NCBI GenBank assembly: GCA_032871835.1
Contig: CM065297.1
Location: 994,501-1,058,500, forward strand
Direction of reading: 5' to 3'
Length of the DNA stretch: 64,000 nucleotides
From: Dipteronia dyeriana
Lineage: Eukaryota; Streptophyta; Magnoliopsida; Sapindales; Sapindaceae
The notes below the pieces were generated by a model, which saw only the letters and a program-made list of their open reading frames with translations, made no database searches and had not been told where the DNA came from. Within the stretch, counting starts at the first letter, position 1. The number at the start of each line of letters is the position of its first letter. The position numbers were made by a program, and so were the translations under genes. Shown one piece after another: positions 33,589-45,850 of this stretch.

Positions 33589-36500
33589 ATGGGGAGCACA
33601 GATTGGAAATTGCCTGATCATCAAAAGATCGCAAAAAATAAAGTGGTGGGTGTGGTGGTTTTGGATGGTTGGGGTGAGTATAAAGATGATCAATACAATT
33701 GCATCCATACGGCCGAGACTCCATTCATGGACTCCCTCAAGAAGGTACCACTCTTTTCCTTTTCCATTTGCTTCTAATTAATGCTATACTGAGATCTATA
33801 CTATTTCACTTTTGCTTTTGAATTTTTTTTTTTGTACACGTAACATGGATCTACATTCTATACTCTTGTCTTTCGAATTTCGTTTCTATTCACACTTTCA
33901 TAGCATCATGCTTATACTTCTTGTTTATTTATTTTTTGCTTTTAAATTTTAATTGAATCGAATTGATTTGAATGAGGTATATCATGTGTTTGCCCTGATA
34001 GAATGCCCCTAATCGATGGAGGTTGATCAAAGCTCACGGCTCGGCTGTAGGGCTTCCAACGGAAGATGACATGGGAAACAGTGAAGTTGGTCATAACGCC
34101 CTCGGAGCTGGACGCATTTTCGCTCAAGGGTGACTTCCCTCTCCTTTTATACTTTGTACTACCCATCTGAGATGCATGTCTTATGTGTGTTTAGCTGATA
34201 CTTTTTCACTTATGGAGCTTCATTTTCTCATGAACCAAATCATATGCTTCCAATGAAATCAGTTGTTTTGTATCCAGTCAATAAATTATTAATAATTTTA
34301 ATCTTACCCGATGTACACTGTGTCTAAATTTGTATACTATGCTTTAAATGGGGATCTGCCACTCTACACCTTCAACAGCGATATTGCGATATCCATTCTA
34401 AAAAAGTAATCCTTATTCTTACAGCCTAGAAAATTTAGTCATATTAGGTAGTGCAATTTGGAGAATCCTTTGTGGCTAATTAAGCTGTCATCATCAACTC
34501 TGATTTTATCCAATTACTCGTGCTAGTCAAACCTGGGGTTTAATCTTTTAAATGAATTGCCATGAATCTGTTTATATCAGTTGTCCTACGTGTAATGTGT
34601 TACCTTGTACTCTGCCCATTAGTTTCGTCGTAATGGTGGATAGATGCCTTGCAAAAAGTTGTGATTTTGCTTTCTACATAAATGTAGCTGTCAGTATTAA
34701 CATCTATTAAAATCTGTTTGTAGTGCAAAGCTTGTTGACCTTGCTTTGGCTTCTGGAAAAATCTTTAAGGGAGAAGGGTTTAAGTACATCAAGGAATGTT
34801 TTGGAACTGGCACATTGCACCTCATCGGGTTATTGAGTGATGGTGGGGTGCACTCCAGGCTTGATCAGCTACAGGTAAGTCTTATTCTTGAGGACTTTGA
34901 TATAAGTCTTATTCTTGAGGACTTTGATAATTTTTTTTGGGGCCTCTGGGCTTGATCTTCTGCAATGTAGAATATTTATTTCTCTATTTTCATTTTATTT
35001 ATTTGTTCAGTTGTTGCTAAAAGGAGCTAGTGAGCATGGTGCCAAAAGAATTCGTGTTCATATTCTTACTGACGGACGCGATGTGTTGGATGGCTCAAGT
35101 GTAGGCTTTGTAGAAACTCTTGAGAATGACCTTGAAGATTTACGTAAGAAAGGTGTTGATGCAAGGATTGCATCTGGTGGAGGTCGCATGTATGTCACTA
35201 TGGATCGTTATGAGGTACTGAATATATGGACCGTCAGTATATATGTACATTGTTGATCACTGCCTTTTATCATTATTACTAAGTACTAGTAAAGTAGTAT
35301 CGCAATTTTCCACACCTTCTTATTTCTTTATCTGTTTGACTTTATTATGCTTCCTCTTCTTTCTTATATTTTTGAGAAATATTTTGAGCCCTTCAATGGG
35401 GATTATTAATCAGTTTCATGATCATATCCATCTGAATAAAGTTAATCTGATTTATTCTTAGCAATTTTGATAGGAACTTATTTTGGTTAACGCTCCTCCC
35501 ACTAACCATATTGTGAATGACATTATTGAATCTTATGCAGAATGATTGGGATGTTGTGAAACGAGGGTGGGATGCCCAAGTTCTTGGACAAGCTCCATAT
35601 AAGTTTAAGAGTGCTGTTGAAGCTGTCAAGAAACTGAGGGCAGAACCTAAAGCCAATGACCAGTACTTGCCTCCATTTGTTATCGTTGATGAGAATGACA
35701 AGGCTGTAGGTCCGATAGTGGATGGTGATGCTGTTGTAACTATCAATTTCCGAGCAGATCGAATGGTTATGTTGGCCAAGGCACTTGAATACGAAAACTT
35801 TGACACATTTGATCGAGTTCGATTCCCTAAAATTCGTTATGCTGGAATGCTTCAGTATGATGGCGAGTTGAAACTTCCGAGCCATTACCTTGTTTCTCCA
35901 CCAGAGATAGATAGAACTTCTGGTGAATATCTAGTGAAAAACGGTATCCGTACTTTTGCTTGCAGGTGAGTTACCACCAAGTTAATCTGATGTTACGAAT
36001 ATGTACCGAGTTATTTTTTCCCCTTCAAATCATGTTCAAAATTCAGGTTTTTAATTCTTTTTTTTTTATAAAACAAATTTATAAAGGGAAAGCACATATT
36101 TGCATTCTGAATTCTGTATGGTATTTGTATTGGTTTGGATACAAGTTAATGGTGTGAGTTAATCTTTGAAAAGGTGTTTGATGGGTTGGTTAAAATTAGG
36201 CTTTGTTCACAAAAGTCATTCCAAATCAAGGCTTGATAACTCAGTCCAGTAGCTGCGGCATATGCATTAATGTGCTAGTAGCTTTGGGTGAAAGAATTAT
36301 GTAGGATCATAATTAATTCATTTATCTTGTTCATGGAACCTTCTCTTTTGATAAAAAAATTCTTCCAAGCACATTTTTATTCAATTGTTAGCTTGGGAAT
36401 TTTTTTGTTTTTTCTACAACATTTTGCAGCTTATTCTTTGCTGGGATATAGTACTCCCAATTATATATTTGATTTTTTATGGTGATTGTTATATGAATTT

Positions 36501-38324
36501 GTTTTATTGTCCACAGTGAGACTGTCAAATTCGGTCATGTCACTTTCTTCTGGAATGGAAATCGCTCTGGGTATTTCAACTCAGAGTTGGAGGAATATGT
36601 GGAAATTCCTAGTGATGTTGGAATTACTTTCAACCAGGAGCCAAAAATGAAGGCTGTGGAGATTGGTGAGAAGGCAAAAGAGGCTATCCTAAGTGGCAGA
36701 TTTGACCAGGTAAATTATTTGCTTGCCATGTGATATTGTAGAAAAGGTTCTAGTTGAACTGATCAATCAATTGTTTTGGCTGTTTGTTAGATTCGTGTTA
36801 ACATACCAAATGGTGACATGGTCGGGCATACCGGAGACATTGAGGCAACCAGAGTGGCTTGCAAGGCTGCAGATGAAGCCGTTAAGGTATGATGTCTTGC
36901 TGTTAATAAATTCTTTCTTCGAATGCAATATATGTAATGGTCCTCATGTTACATCCTATTATCAATGGCGAGCTTTTAGATATATGAAGGATACTTGGCG
37001 ATGGTTGTATGGGAATATAAGTTAAGCTTGTTAACCTCAAGTGGTGGGATGAGTGATGAAAGAGGTCATGAGTTCAAATCTTTCCAAAACCACCTAACTA
37101 GGACTTAACATTTTTTCCACAAGTTTCCTGATTATAAAGATTGTAAGGTAGGGTAGTAGTTTCTAGTTTGGAGCCCAATAAACAACGGTTTGGAAATTTT
37201 TGGGCGTAAAAAAAAGAAGTTTAACCTTGTTGTATCCTGTAGAACTTTTGAAGGATTAGGTTATCACAACCTTGGAATATAAATTAAAAGTGATGAAATT
37301 TATGTAATTAAAGCTATGAAGTATTCCAATTTTTTGACATGTAATTACTTTCAATAAATGGCTTTTATACGTAAGATATGAATCTCTGTGGCAATCCTTG
37401 GGTTGTTGATTAGATATTGTTGAATTACAGATGATCATCGATGCAATTGAGCAAGTGGGTGGAATATATGTTATTACTGCAGATCACGGCAATGCTGAGG
37501 ACATGGTGAAGAGAAACAAAGCTGGGGATCCTCTTCTTGACAAGAATGGCAAAATTCAAATACTCACCTCTCACACTCTTCAACCAGTAAGTTGGCTTAA
37601 ACTATCTACTTAAAAAGTTAAAACTGATAAAAAAGTGGAATATCTTTTGCCTTGTGAAGTTGGTTATAATACTCTTTGGCCATGTTTGTTACATGGGATA
37701 AAGATGGGATAGGACTAAAAAATAGTCCTACTTCTATGTTTGTTGCTTGCATAGGATGTGAGATTTTTTAATCCTATACAAGCTTTTTATCCCACGTCAG
37801 TCCCACCATTTTAAAAATAAAGTGGTCTCGCCAATGTGGGATAAAATGCTTGTATGAGATTAAAAAATCCTATCTCACGTAAGCAACAAACATAGGAGTA
37901 GGACTATTTTTAATCCTATCCTATTTCATCCCATGCAACAAACATAGGAGTAGAGGCTCTGAAATTATCCTATGGGGTTATTTGAATTTGATCCTTGTGT
38001 TTTATAAAACGACTCTGTTCACTGTAGCCACATTATTAAACACTTAACTCAGTTTTTTGTTTAAAAGATAAAGTCAGATACATTGTCTGAATTATCACTT
38101 AGCTCGGTTTTATGTTTTAAAGACGAAATGTAATGCATTGTCCGAATTTTCTTTTGTAGGTACCTATAGCAATCGGAGGTCCTGGGCTGGCGCCAAATAT
38201 TAGGTTCCGGCAGGATCTTGCTGGTGGTGGACTTGCGAATGTAGCAGCAACTGTTATTAATCTCCATGGATTTGAGGCTCCTAAAGACTATGAGCCAAGT
38301 CTCATTGAAGTAACCGATTCTTAG
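33589..38324 (+). CDS. iPGAM: 2,3-bisphosphoglycerate-independent phosphoglycerate mutase
   Basis: Nine coding exons: 33589-33744, 34002-34129, 34724-34874, 35011-35214, 35541-35965, 36517-36709, 36791-36886, 37431-37586, 38160-38324. They join in phase to 557 residues, the usual plant length (about 559). The enzyme interconverts 3- and 2-phosphoglycerate in cytosolic glycolysis using metal ions. The start is [12 protein letters not shown]; the first metal-binding Asp is in VVVLDGWGE; the catalytic Ser is in [17 protein letters not shown]; further metal ligands are in [21 protein letters not shown] and LTSHTLQP. No transit peptide is evident. All introns are GT-AG. Intron 3 starts with a 27-bp tandem duplication of its donor region and intron 8 holds a MITE. 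The product looks intact and functional. Confidence 0.97.
37678..37950. mobile_element. MITE in intron 8 of iPGAM
   Basis: It is almost a complete palindrome: the left arm (CATGTTTGTTACATGGGATA, AATAGTCCTACTTCTATG, TGTTTGTTGCTTGC) is matched by the complement of the right arm for about 110 bp around a short centre. GGCCATGTTTGTT-type ends are typical of hAT-like MITEs. The RNA of this intron would fold into a long hairpin. Confidence 0.85.
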
Positions 38325-38930
38325 GTTGGTGATGATGATTTTAGGTGACTTGAAACAACAAATTCATCTGATTTTGATCATTTAGATTCTAGATTGCCCA
38401 CTTGAGTGGTTAATAAGTGAGACAATAATTCAATTTTCGAGACTTTGTCGGCATTGTGATGCCTGTGCTGGTTTTGCAAGCACATATTGGCTGCTGTCTG
38501 TTGAAGGCAGATAGAACAACATATAGTTGATACTTTATTTTTATTAATTAGTAGTACATGTTTTACTCTTTATTGGTTAATTTCATATTTTCATCTACCT
38601 TTGCTGGTGCAATTATATTTGGTTCAATATTATAATTGATGTTCATGATTTGAGAAAAGTCAATATTTTATAAAATTAGAAATAAAAAAATTGAAAAATA
38701 TGTTAAGGGTCTCTCATGAGTCATGATAGTCGATATTGTTACCTATAAACTAATAGTTATTTATAAAATTAATTACTTAGTAAATACATATTTTATTAAA
38801 AAAATTAATTATAAAAATGCTTTAATAGAATTTCTATAAATAGGGGTAAATTACTTTAATTATTAAACCAAATAATATGTAAACTCATTAATTACTCGTA
38901 TAACTACCGTTTGTATAGTAGTAGTTAATG

Positions 38931-39250
38931 GTATCCATGGTTCGGTTTCGATTCCGTGGAAAGGTCGAACCGTAATCGGAACCGGAATGGGACGGTTTCG
39001 GTTACGGTTTGGTTCGGTTTTTTTTTTTAATATATATTGTGACGTGTCAGATTCGTTGTTGCATATATATATTATCGAAACCGGCGGTTAAACCGTCGTT
39101 TTTGGATGGTTTTTCAGAAATCCTAACCGTAACCGTAACCGAACCGTCGGGAACCGGTTTCCAACCGGTTTTGTAACCGACGGTTTTGGTTACGTTTTTG
39201 AGAGGGCGGTTTCGGTTCGGTTTCGAACGGTTTAACTGAACCGTGGACAC
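38931..39250. mobile_element. MITE rich in AACCG/CGGTT motifs
   Basis: The ends are GTATCCATGGTTCGGTT and the complement of the right end GTGTCCACGGTTCAGTT. The interior is full of CGGTT and AACCG in both orientations, an internal structure seen in some plant hAT-like MITEs. Length 320 bp, no coding. Confidence 0.7.
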
Positions 39251-39631
39251 ATCTAATAGTAGTAGTAAAAATCCTATCTCTTGTAAAGGGATAATACTAA
39301 ATGATCTAAAAAATAAATTCAAAAATCAATTCAAATTATAAATTAAATGAGTTGCCATTATCATATAATTTATTAGGTGATATGGTAAATGATATAGAAA
39401 GAAAAATCACATACTACTTCATTTGAATTGGTTTAGGGGTTAACTTCTTGGGTTAACTTGCATCAAGTGTTAATATATTATTGGATATCCAATGGATAGG
39501 ATCTAATTGGATTTAATACTGGTTTTCCATTTTCTGTTTTTTTTTTCCAATTTTTTTAGTAATATTTTTTTTAAGGAATAGAAACGAAAGCCAATATCAA
39601 AGAATATATATACATTAACTTGTTGTTTGTA

Positions 39632-39661
<30 letters not shown>

Positions 39662-39662
<1 letters not shown>

Positions 39663-39918
39663 TTTATTAGCACTAATCCCCCTGAACTTTACGTGAGTTT
39701 ACATTTTATCCCTTGAGTTTTTTTTTAGATATCAAACCCACTGTACTTTCGTTTATTGACAAACAGTTTTGTACCCATGAATGCCCGTTTGAAAGGGTAT
39801 CTACAATCATGTTTTACCAAAAAAAAATATTCAAGGGGTCTAATGTCTAATGCCAAAAAATGTTGAAGGGGTAAAATGTAAATCCACATAAAGTTCAGGA
39901 TAAGTTATGCTAATAAAC
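39662..39918. mobile_element. MITE with about 50-bp inverted repeats
   Basis: The left arm GTTTATTAGCAC followed by CCTGAACTTTACGTG and TTTACATTTTA pairs with the complement of the right arm GTTTATTAGCAT, CCTGAACTTTATGTG and TTTACATTTTA. Length 257 bp, non-coding. Confidence 0.75.
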
Positions 39919-40271
39919 ATATATTTACATTTAAAAGTTTTATTCTTCAGATTGAATTAAAAAATGCTGAAATACGTTTATTAACATTTAAACATTACAA
40001 TAACTCGCTATTAATTTATTTGATGTGTTTATTTATTCTAAAACAGGAAAAAAAAAAGAGAGGAGTTAATTTGGTGTAATTCTCGCAGGGTTGTAGTCTT
40101 GTAGACATGAAAATGAAATCGTCTTTGCAACGACGACGTTTTCTGAAGCTGATCTTTATTCCGCAAGGAAAAAAAGAAAGTAAAGTGGGGACAGGTGTCA
40201 CATAGGATTCAAAATTCAAAAAAAGAGGGAATTGTTGGAGGAAGCGCTCCGGTTCATGAGATCTGACTTCT

Positions 40272-40282
40272 GAGCCGTTAGG
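40272..40282 (-). promoter_or_regulatory. Possible MSA element in the CDKB1 promoter
   Basis: Read on the minus strand, CCTAACGGCTC at about 57-67 bp before the ATG matches 10 of 11 positions of the mitosis-specific activator consensus YCYAACGGYYA bound by three-repeat MYB proteins in G2/M genes. It fits the G2/M expression known for B-type CDKs, but one short match is weak evidence. Confidence 0.4.
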
Positions 40283-40338
40283 GTGTATAAGCGAGAAGAG
40301 AGTAGAGACTAGGGTTTGTAGAGATAGAATCAATTGAA

Positions 40339-41779
40339 ATGGAAAAGTACGAGAAGCTGGAGAAGGTAGGAGAAGGAACGTATGGGAAGGTGTACAAGGC
40401 AAAGGACAAGGCCAGTGGGAAATTGGTGGCTCTCAAGAAGACCAGACTCGAAATGGACGAAGAAGGCATCCCTCCAACCGCTCTCAGAGAGGTATCTCTC
40501 CTTCAATTGCTCTCTCAATCTCTTTACGTCGTTCGTCTTCTCTGCGTCGAACACGTCGATTCTTCTACCTCCACCAACGACTCTTCTTCTAAGTCAAATC
40601 TTTACCTGGTTTTTGAATACCTCGACACCGATCTCAAGAAGTTCATTGATTCGCATCGTAAGGGTGTCAATCCGAGGCCTCTGCCTCCAACCCTCATCCA
40701 GAGCTTCCTCTACCAGCTTTGTAAGGGAGTCGCTCACTGCCACAGTCACGGCGTCCTCCATCGAGATCTCAAGCCACAGAATCTGCTTCTCGACAAGGAC
40801 AAAGGCCTTCTTAAAATAGCCGATCTCGGACTCGGCCGTGCCTTCACGGTTCCTCTCAAGAGCTACACTCACGAGATTGTCACTCTTTGGTACAGGGCTC
40901 CAGAGGTCCTCCTCGGCTCCACTCACTACTCTCCTGCTGTTGACATCTGGTCCGTCGGCTGCATTTTTGCTGAAATGGTCAGAAGACAGGCTTTGTTTCC
41001 TGGCGATTCTGAGTTCCAGCAATTGCTTCATATTTTCAGGTATTTTTTTTTTCTTTCACAAATCCAACTTCAATTTAATTAGATTGGCTAGGCTAATCAC
41101 TTTGTTAATGGACCAAGGTTGCTAGGAACTCCGACTGAGAAAGAGTGGCCTGGTGTTACCTCTCTCCGTGATTGGCATGTGTATCCAGTGTGGGAGCCTC
41201 AAAACTTGGCGCGTGCTGTTCCATCTCTCGGTCCTGAAGGAGTCGACCTTCTATCGGTAAACTATCTTCTTCAACTGCATCATTTGATTGTGTGTCATCA
41301 TTGCCTTAGTAATTTGTTTGTCAATTTAAATCCGTCATATAAAATTTAGGAAAATTTGAGTGGATTTGAGTCTAATGATGCTCTGAGGGATGTTATTGAT
41401 TGTTGTGGTACTAACTACTAAGAACAAACTAGATACATTATTGACTAGAAAAGTGTGGCAATTTGACTGGATTTGAGTCTAATGATGCTCTGAGGGATGA
41501 GACAATAATGTTATTGATTGTTGCGGTACTAAGACAAACTAGATACATTATTGACTAGAAAAGTGTGGCAATTAAATAGCTGTAGTTCCTCGGCAATGGT
41601 TTCGCCGCTGTTATATCACTGTGCCCTTTTGATATTGCTTACATATATTGAGTAAATTGAGAGCTGTGTTTTTTGGGTTATTGTAGAGCATGCTCAAGTA
41701 CAATCCAGCAGACAGAATCTCGGCTAAAGCAGCAATGGACCATCCTTATTTTGACAGTCTTGACAAGTCCCAGTACTAA
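40339..41779 (+). CDS. CDKB1: B1-type cyclin-dependent kinase
   Basis: Three coding exons (40339-41039, 41118-41256, 41687-41779) encode 310 residues, the family length. This plant-specific kinase acts with A- and B-type cyclins at G2/M and in stomatal lineage division. Visible are the glycine loop GEGTYG with the inhibitory Thr-Tyr pair (about residues 11-16), the cyclin-binding helix PPTALRE that separates B1 from B2 types (PPTTLRE) and A types (PSTAIRE), the catalytic [10 protein letters not shown], the metal-binding DLG, and the activation loop with [17 protein letters not shown]. The B-type insert between the C-helix and hinge ([11 protein letters not shown]) is present. Intron 2 contains a 107-bp tandem duplication. 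An MSA-like site lies just upstream. No defect is visible. Confidence 0.97.
41355..41573 (+). repeat. 107-bp tandem duplication in CDKB1 intron 2
   Basis: The stretch beginning TTTGAGTGGATTTGAGTC and ending AAAAGTGTGGCAA is repeated immediately (second copy from 41462), differing by small indels such as GAGACAATA in the second copy and CTACTAAG in the first. Both copies are away from the splice sites. Confidence 0.85.
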
Positions 41780-42164
41780 AAGTTGCAGTGCCTTGCTGCC
41801 TATATGAAATCTTGTATCTTTTTTTCTTCTGGTAAGATATATAACATGTCTTAGTTAAATGGGTGAACTTGGTTTGTTAGTTCTCATCATCTTGGTGATT
41901 TCACCAATTGAATCAACTTTGTAATATGATATTTCCAATCCAATGTTTCAATACAATCAATGCTATATGTTGTTGTTATTATCATCGTGTTATCATGAGT
42001 GAGTGATACTAGCTGATCAGAAACGATTGATGATTGAATTTTGTCATATGTATCCTACCGTTGCCATGGACCATGTTTGGTTTTGCTTGTTTTCAAGCCA
42101 GCCAAACGGACGAGTCATGGTCGGATTGTGTGTGTTTAAAAGTTTAAATTTTGAGAATTTAGTA
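41780..42164. other. CDKB1 3' flank
   Basis: Probable 3' untranslated region (AATCAACTTTGTAATATGAT about 140 bp after the stop) followed by unremarkable sequence leading into the satellite. No gene seen. Confidence 0.45.
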
Positions 42165-42552
42165 GGATTACCCAAATTTAATAAATAGGTAGAGTATTTT
42201 AAGTTGTTCCATATTTTTTGTTGTTGATAGAATCGCATTATTCTTTAATTATTATTTTTTGAACAGAATCATATTTTATAAAGAATTTCTTAATAACATA
42301 TAATAAAAGATTAAAATTTGCAAATTGCAAATGTCTATTTTATAAAAATAAATAGAGTATTAAGTAGTTCTAAGATTTTTTTTTGGATGGAGATTACATT
42401 TTTTATGACTTTCACTTAAAATTTTGCTCAACAAAACCCCTTTAAAAGTTTATATTTTGCAAATGTCTTAAAACTATACCAAATTTTATAAGTAGATAGA
42501 AGATAGTATTTTAAGTAGTTTTATGAAATATATATTCAGTGGTTTTCCTGTT

Positions 42553-42722
42553 AGTGCGTACTGATATAATGTATATCAATACGTTTCATATGGACCATTG
42601 ATTATAGAGAAGTTTTGATAAGTCATACACTTTGAGTCAAAACATGTAAATCTAATGGTCCATATTCAACGTACCGACAAATTTATATTAGCGCGCAATA
42701 ACGAATTTATATCAGTACGCAC
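42553..42722. mobile_element. Small MITE inserted in the satellite
   Basis: The left end AGTGCGTACTGATATAATG pairs with the complement of the right end GTGCGTACTGATATAAAT. The interior contains AAACATGTAAATCTAATGGT, which also occurs in a second, split copy nearby. Confidence 0.65.
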
Positions 42723-42875
42723 AGACTTGAAAATTTCCGACATATATATGTATGTATACATAGTCTTGTTCTGGTCAATGCGTACTGATATGACTTACAT
42801 TAATACGTTGTATGTGGGCTACTGATTATGGAGAAGCATTGACAAATGACAAATGACAAATGCATACACACTAAG

Positions 42876-44224
42876 AGATCGTTTATTTTTTCTACTTAAA
42901 ACTTAATGGGTCTAAATTATAATTATTAAGTTATTTTGTTTATTTTGTTTATTTTTTTAAATGGTCAAACAACTTAAAAAAACTTAAAAAAAAATGAAAA
43001 AATCCCGACTTTTCACTTAATTGCAAATCATTGAATTGTATTAAATGCAATTCAAAATCTTTTCTTTCGATATTATCCCTCCAAATATAATATATTTACA
43101 ATTTCATCATAATTATATATGGTGTAGAAATCTTTATTTTACTATTGTTGACGTCGATTTCTCGATTTGTGAGAAAGTCATTAGCTTTGACCTTAAAGAG
43201 AAGAGAAAGAGAAAGAGAAAGAGAATGCAATTTGAAACTAGTTAGACACAAATTTACGTGGTAAGACTCCGGTGATCGGAGAAACGTCCACGGGTGGTTG
43301 AACAAGCAGCCGAGCCAAAATCCACTATTGAAATAAAGATTTACAACTCTCAATCTCTTTTTTTTCTCTCTCTGCGTGGTTTTCTATCTTTTTATGATGA
43401 GATTATGAGTATATTTATATGTGTATAGAACCCTAATCTTTTTTGTACAAGTAATGAAAGAATTTTGTATTTAATTACAATTTGGTTGCTTGTTGGAGTC
43501 GTTTTTAATTTTTTTCCTAGTTTGGAGATTGTATGGAGATCGAATAGGATTCCGAAGATATAGTCAGTTTAGGACTTTATTTCCTTATAAATGTGCAGTC
43601 TTCTTGAAGGAATAAAGTTGTTGATTGATCAGAAACCTGTTTTCCTGTTTGGTATTTTGTTCTTCTAGAAGTTCTTGAAATGAATGTCTTTGTGTATTTG
43701 AGCATCACTTTTGTTTTACTCGTGTGAATTATTTATTGGACTTCTTTATTCGGTCTTCTCGTTTTTGTTCGAGGGGAATATGGCGTCAGCTGATCCCGAG
43801 TAGAACATGACGTCATCTGGTCCCGAGCAGGTCTTACTCAGTACTTGTATTTATACTTACTCGAGTCTCTATTCCTTAGTGATATCTTGAAAGATATTTT
43901 CTAAATGCCTATTCGGATATCTACCTGACAATCTTATCCACCTTGTCAATGACGTGTACATCTGATAAAATTTACATATAACAACTATATTACTTATTTT
44001 AAATAGCTTTAAAAAAAAAAAAACCTTAATAACTTCTCATATTGATGTTTAATATCAATATTTTATTATGATATTAGGGTGATGAATTTATATATTATTT
44101 TTTTAGATTTTTTGTGTGAGTTTTCATGTTGCCCATTTTATTTTTTGAAATAAAAACTTTTTCTTTTCTTAGTAAAAATGGAAATTATTTTAGAATCTAA
44201 GAAGAAGATCATGATTATATGTGT

Positions 44225-44267
<43 letters not shown>

Positions 44268-44481
44268 TCCATATTATAAGTATAATTGTTTAACATGGGT
44301 ATAAATGTAAAATTATTTATTTTCAGACAATTTTACTTTTAAAAAATAAACGTGTTGACAATACATTCAGATGTGAAGAAAAGAAAAACAAACATGTCAT
44401 TCAAATTCAGATTTCAGTTTCAATTTAGTCTTTAGAAAAATTCAGGACTGTACAGTCTTCAGACAAAAAAATAAATGACCC
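42876..44481. mobile_element. hAT-like non-autonomous element hosting a solo LTR
   Basis: Its left end AGATCGTTTATTTTTTC resembles the complement of the right end GGGTCATTTATTTTTTTG. It is flanked by CTAAG on both sides. No transposase is present. The solo LTR at 43146-43983 lies inside it. Confidence 0.5.
43146..43983 (+). mobile_element. Solo LTR, 838 bp
   Basis: It begins TGTTGACG and ends ATATAACA, and is flanked by the perfect 5-bp duplication ACTAT (43141-43145 and 43984-43988). No internal retroelement sequence remains, as after recombination between two LTRs. It contains ACAAATTTACGTGGTAAGAC, a phrase typical of plant Ty1/copia LTRs. Confidence 0.8.
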
Positions 44482-45093
44482 CTAAGTCAAAGCATGTAAA
44501 TCTAATGGTCCATGTGCAACATACTGATGTAAGTTATATAAATGCGTACTGATTTGAAAATTTATATATATATATATTCACATTCTACAATGAAATATAC
44601 TACTCGTACTGTTGTTTTGTCAAAATTTCCATTACTAACCCTCTATAAAAGTTTATATTTTTGCGAATGTCTTAGAATTACCTAAAATTTTATAAATAGA
44701 TAGTGTAAAGTATTTTAAGTATTTCCATAAAAAAAAATTGATAGGAACTCAATCATCTATGAAATAGCGTCTCTTAAGTTTTTGTTCAAGTTTCCCTTAA
44801 TCTAACCCCGTTCAAAAGTTAAATTTTGCTTATAATTACTCTAAATTTTATAAATAGGTAATGCATAGTATTTTAAATAGTTCCATGAAAAAAAGTTTGG
44901 ATAGAATCGTGCTCCTGTATAAAATATGTCTCGTAAAACTTTACCGAAATTTCCTTTACCAACCCCTTTTAAAAGTTTATATTTTTTTGAATGTCTTAGA
45001 ATTTCAAAAAAAAAAAAAAGAAGTTGTGTGGAGTATTTTAGAAGATCCATGATTTTTTTTTTGGATAAAGTCATAGTCTTCTATCAAATATAC

Positions 45094-45850
45094 TGTTGTA
45101 TGTAAATTTTGATCGGCCAACACGTCATCAAACTAACAAGGGTATTGGAGAAGAAAAGTGTTATGTCACCAAAAACCAACTAAGGACAAATCACCCGAGT
45201 CAAAACCTTCGCCAAACGAATGAGTATATAACATAGAACAATCTTTTATGGAGTATGACTTAGGCAAAAGAGAACCTTGCCAATACAAGATTCTGGTCAG
45301 TCGGAATATCTCCCCAGTAAAGATCACTTACCTGAAGCTGGGCTCAACACATTTCATTAATGATCGGCAACTCAAAATGGAATCCCATCATAATACGAGA
45401 GTCAAGAATCAAAGATGTCAGAGTTCGAATCAATCACGGTATCAACCGTATTTATTATGGGATAAACATCAAACGGGAAAGAGATCAAGACAAACACGAA
45501 GACCCAAGCAAGAAGAATCACAATAAGATTCTACAAGTCTACTACTTACACATCAAGTTTACAGTTACAAAATGAATGTATAAATACAACCCATTTTTCA
45601 CCGTAAACACGCACAAAAAACAAGCGCAAACAAGCATCAAGAGAGAAAAGTGAGCAAAGCTCTGTAAATAGTTTTTCATAATGAAACTTCTTCCTCGTCG
45701 TCACCGGTAACCGTGGTTTTTTCCCTTTCCCAGAGTTTTCCACGTAAAATCGTATCTCTTTTTACATTATTTCATTTTGCACCATTAACGAATTGTAAAT
45801 AATACTGTTGGCCTATCGATATTTCATACGACGAAAAATCACCGTCAACA
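45094..45850 (+). mobile_element. Solo LTR, 757 bp, inside the satellite
   Basis: It begins TGTTGTATG and ends CCGTCAACA (TGTTG/CAACA inverted termini) and is flanked by the perfect 5-bp duplication TATAC (45089-45093 and 45851-45855). Removing it rejoins a satellite monomer. A TATA-like ATGTATAAATACAACC is at about 45576-45591. Confidence 0.85.

Larger units (their letters stand above)
38325..40338. other. Intergenic region between iPGAM and CDKB1 with two MITEs
   Basis: The iPGAM 3' end is followed by AT-rich sequence, a MITE at 38931-39250, a TA tract at about 39631-39657 and a second MITE at 39662-39918. The last 250 bp is the CDKB1 promoter and leader. Confidence 0.5.
42778..44560. mobile_element. 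Second copy of the small MITE, split by an inserted element
   Basis: The left half (42778-42875, ATGCGTACTGATATGACTTA) and right half (44482-44560, with GCATGTAAATCTAATGGTCC) together match the intact MITE at 42553-42722. They are separated by a 1.6-kb insertion bounded by CTAAG on both sides (42871-42875 and 44482-44486). Confidence 0.55.

Noticed and set aside
33452..33781. Plus-strand frame overlapping the iPGAM leader and first exon
   Set aside because: The conserved protein starts at 33589 in another frame; this frame is a chance reading of the leader.
40594..41031. Minus-strand frames opposite CDKB1, and similar frames opposite MED33 and PP1
   Set aside because: They are antisense shadows of strongly supported exons.
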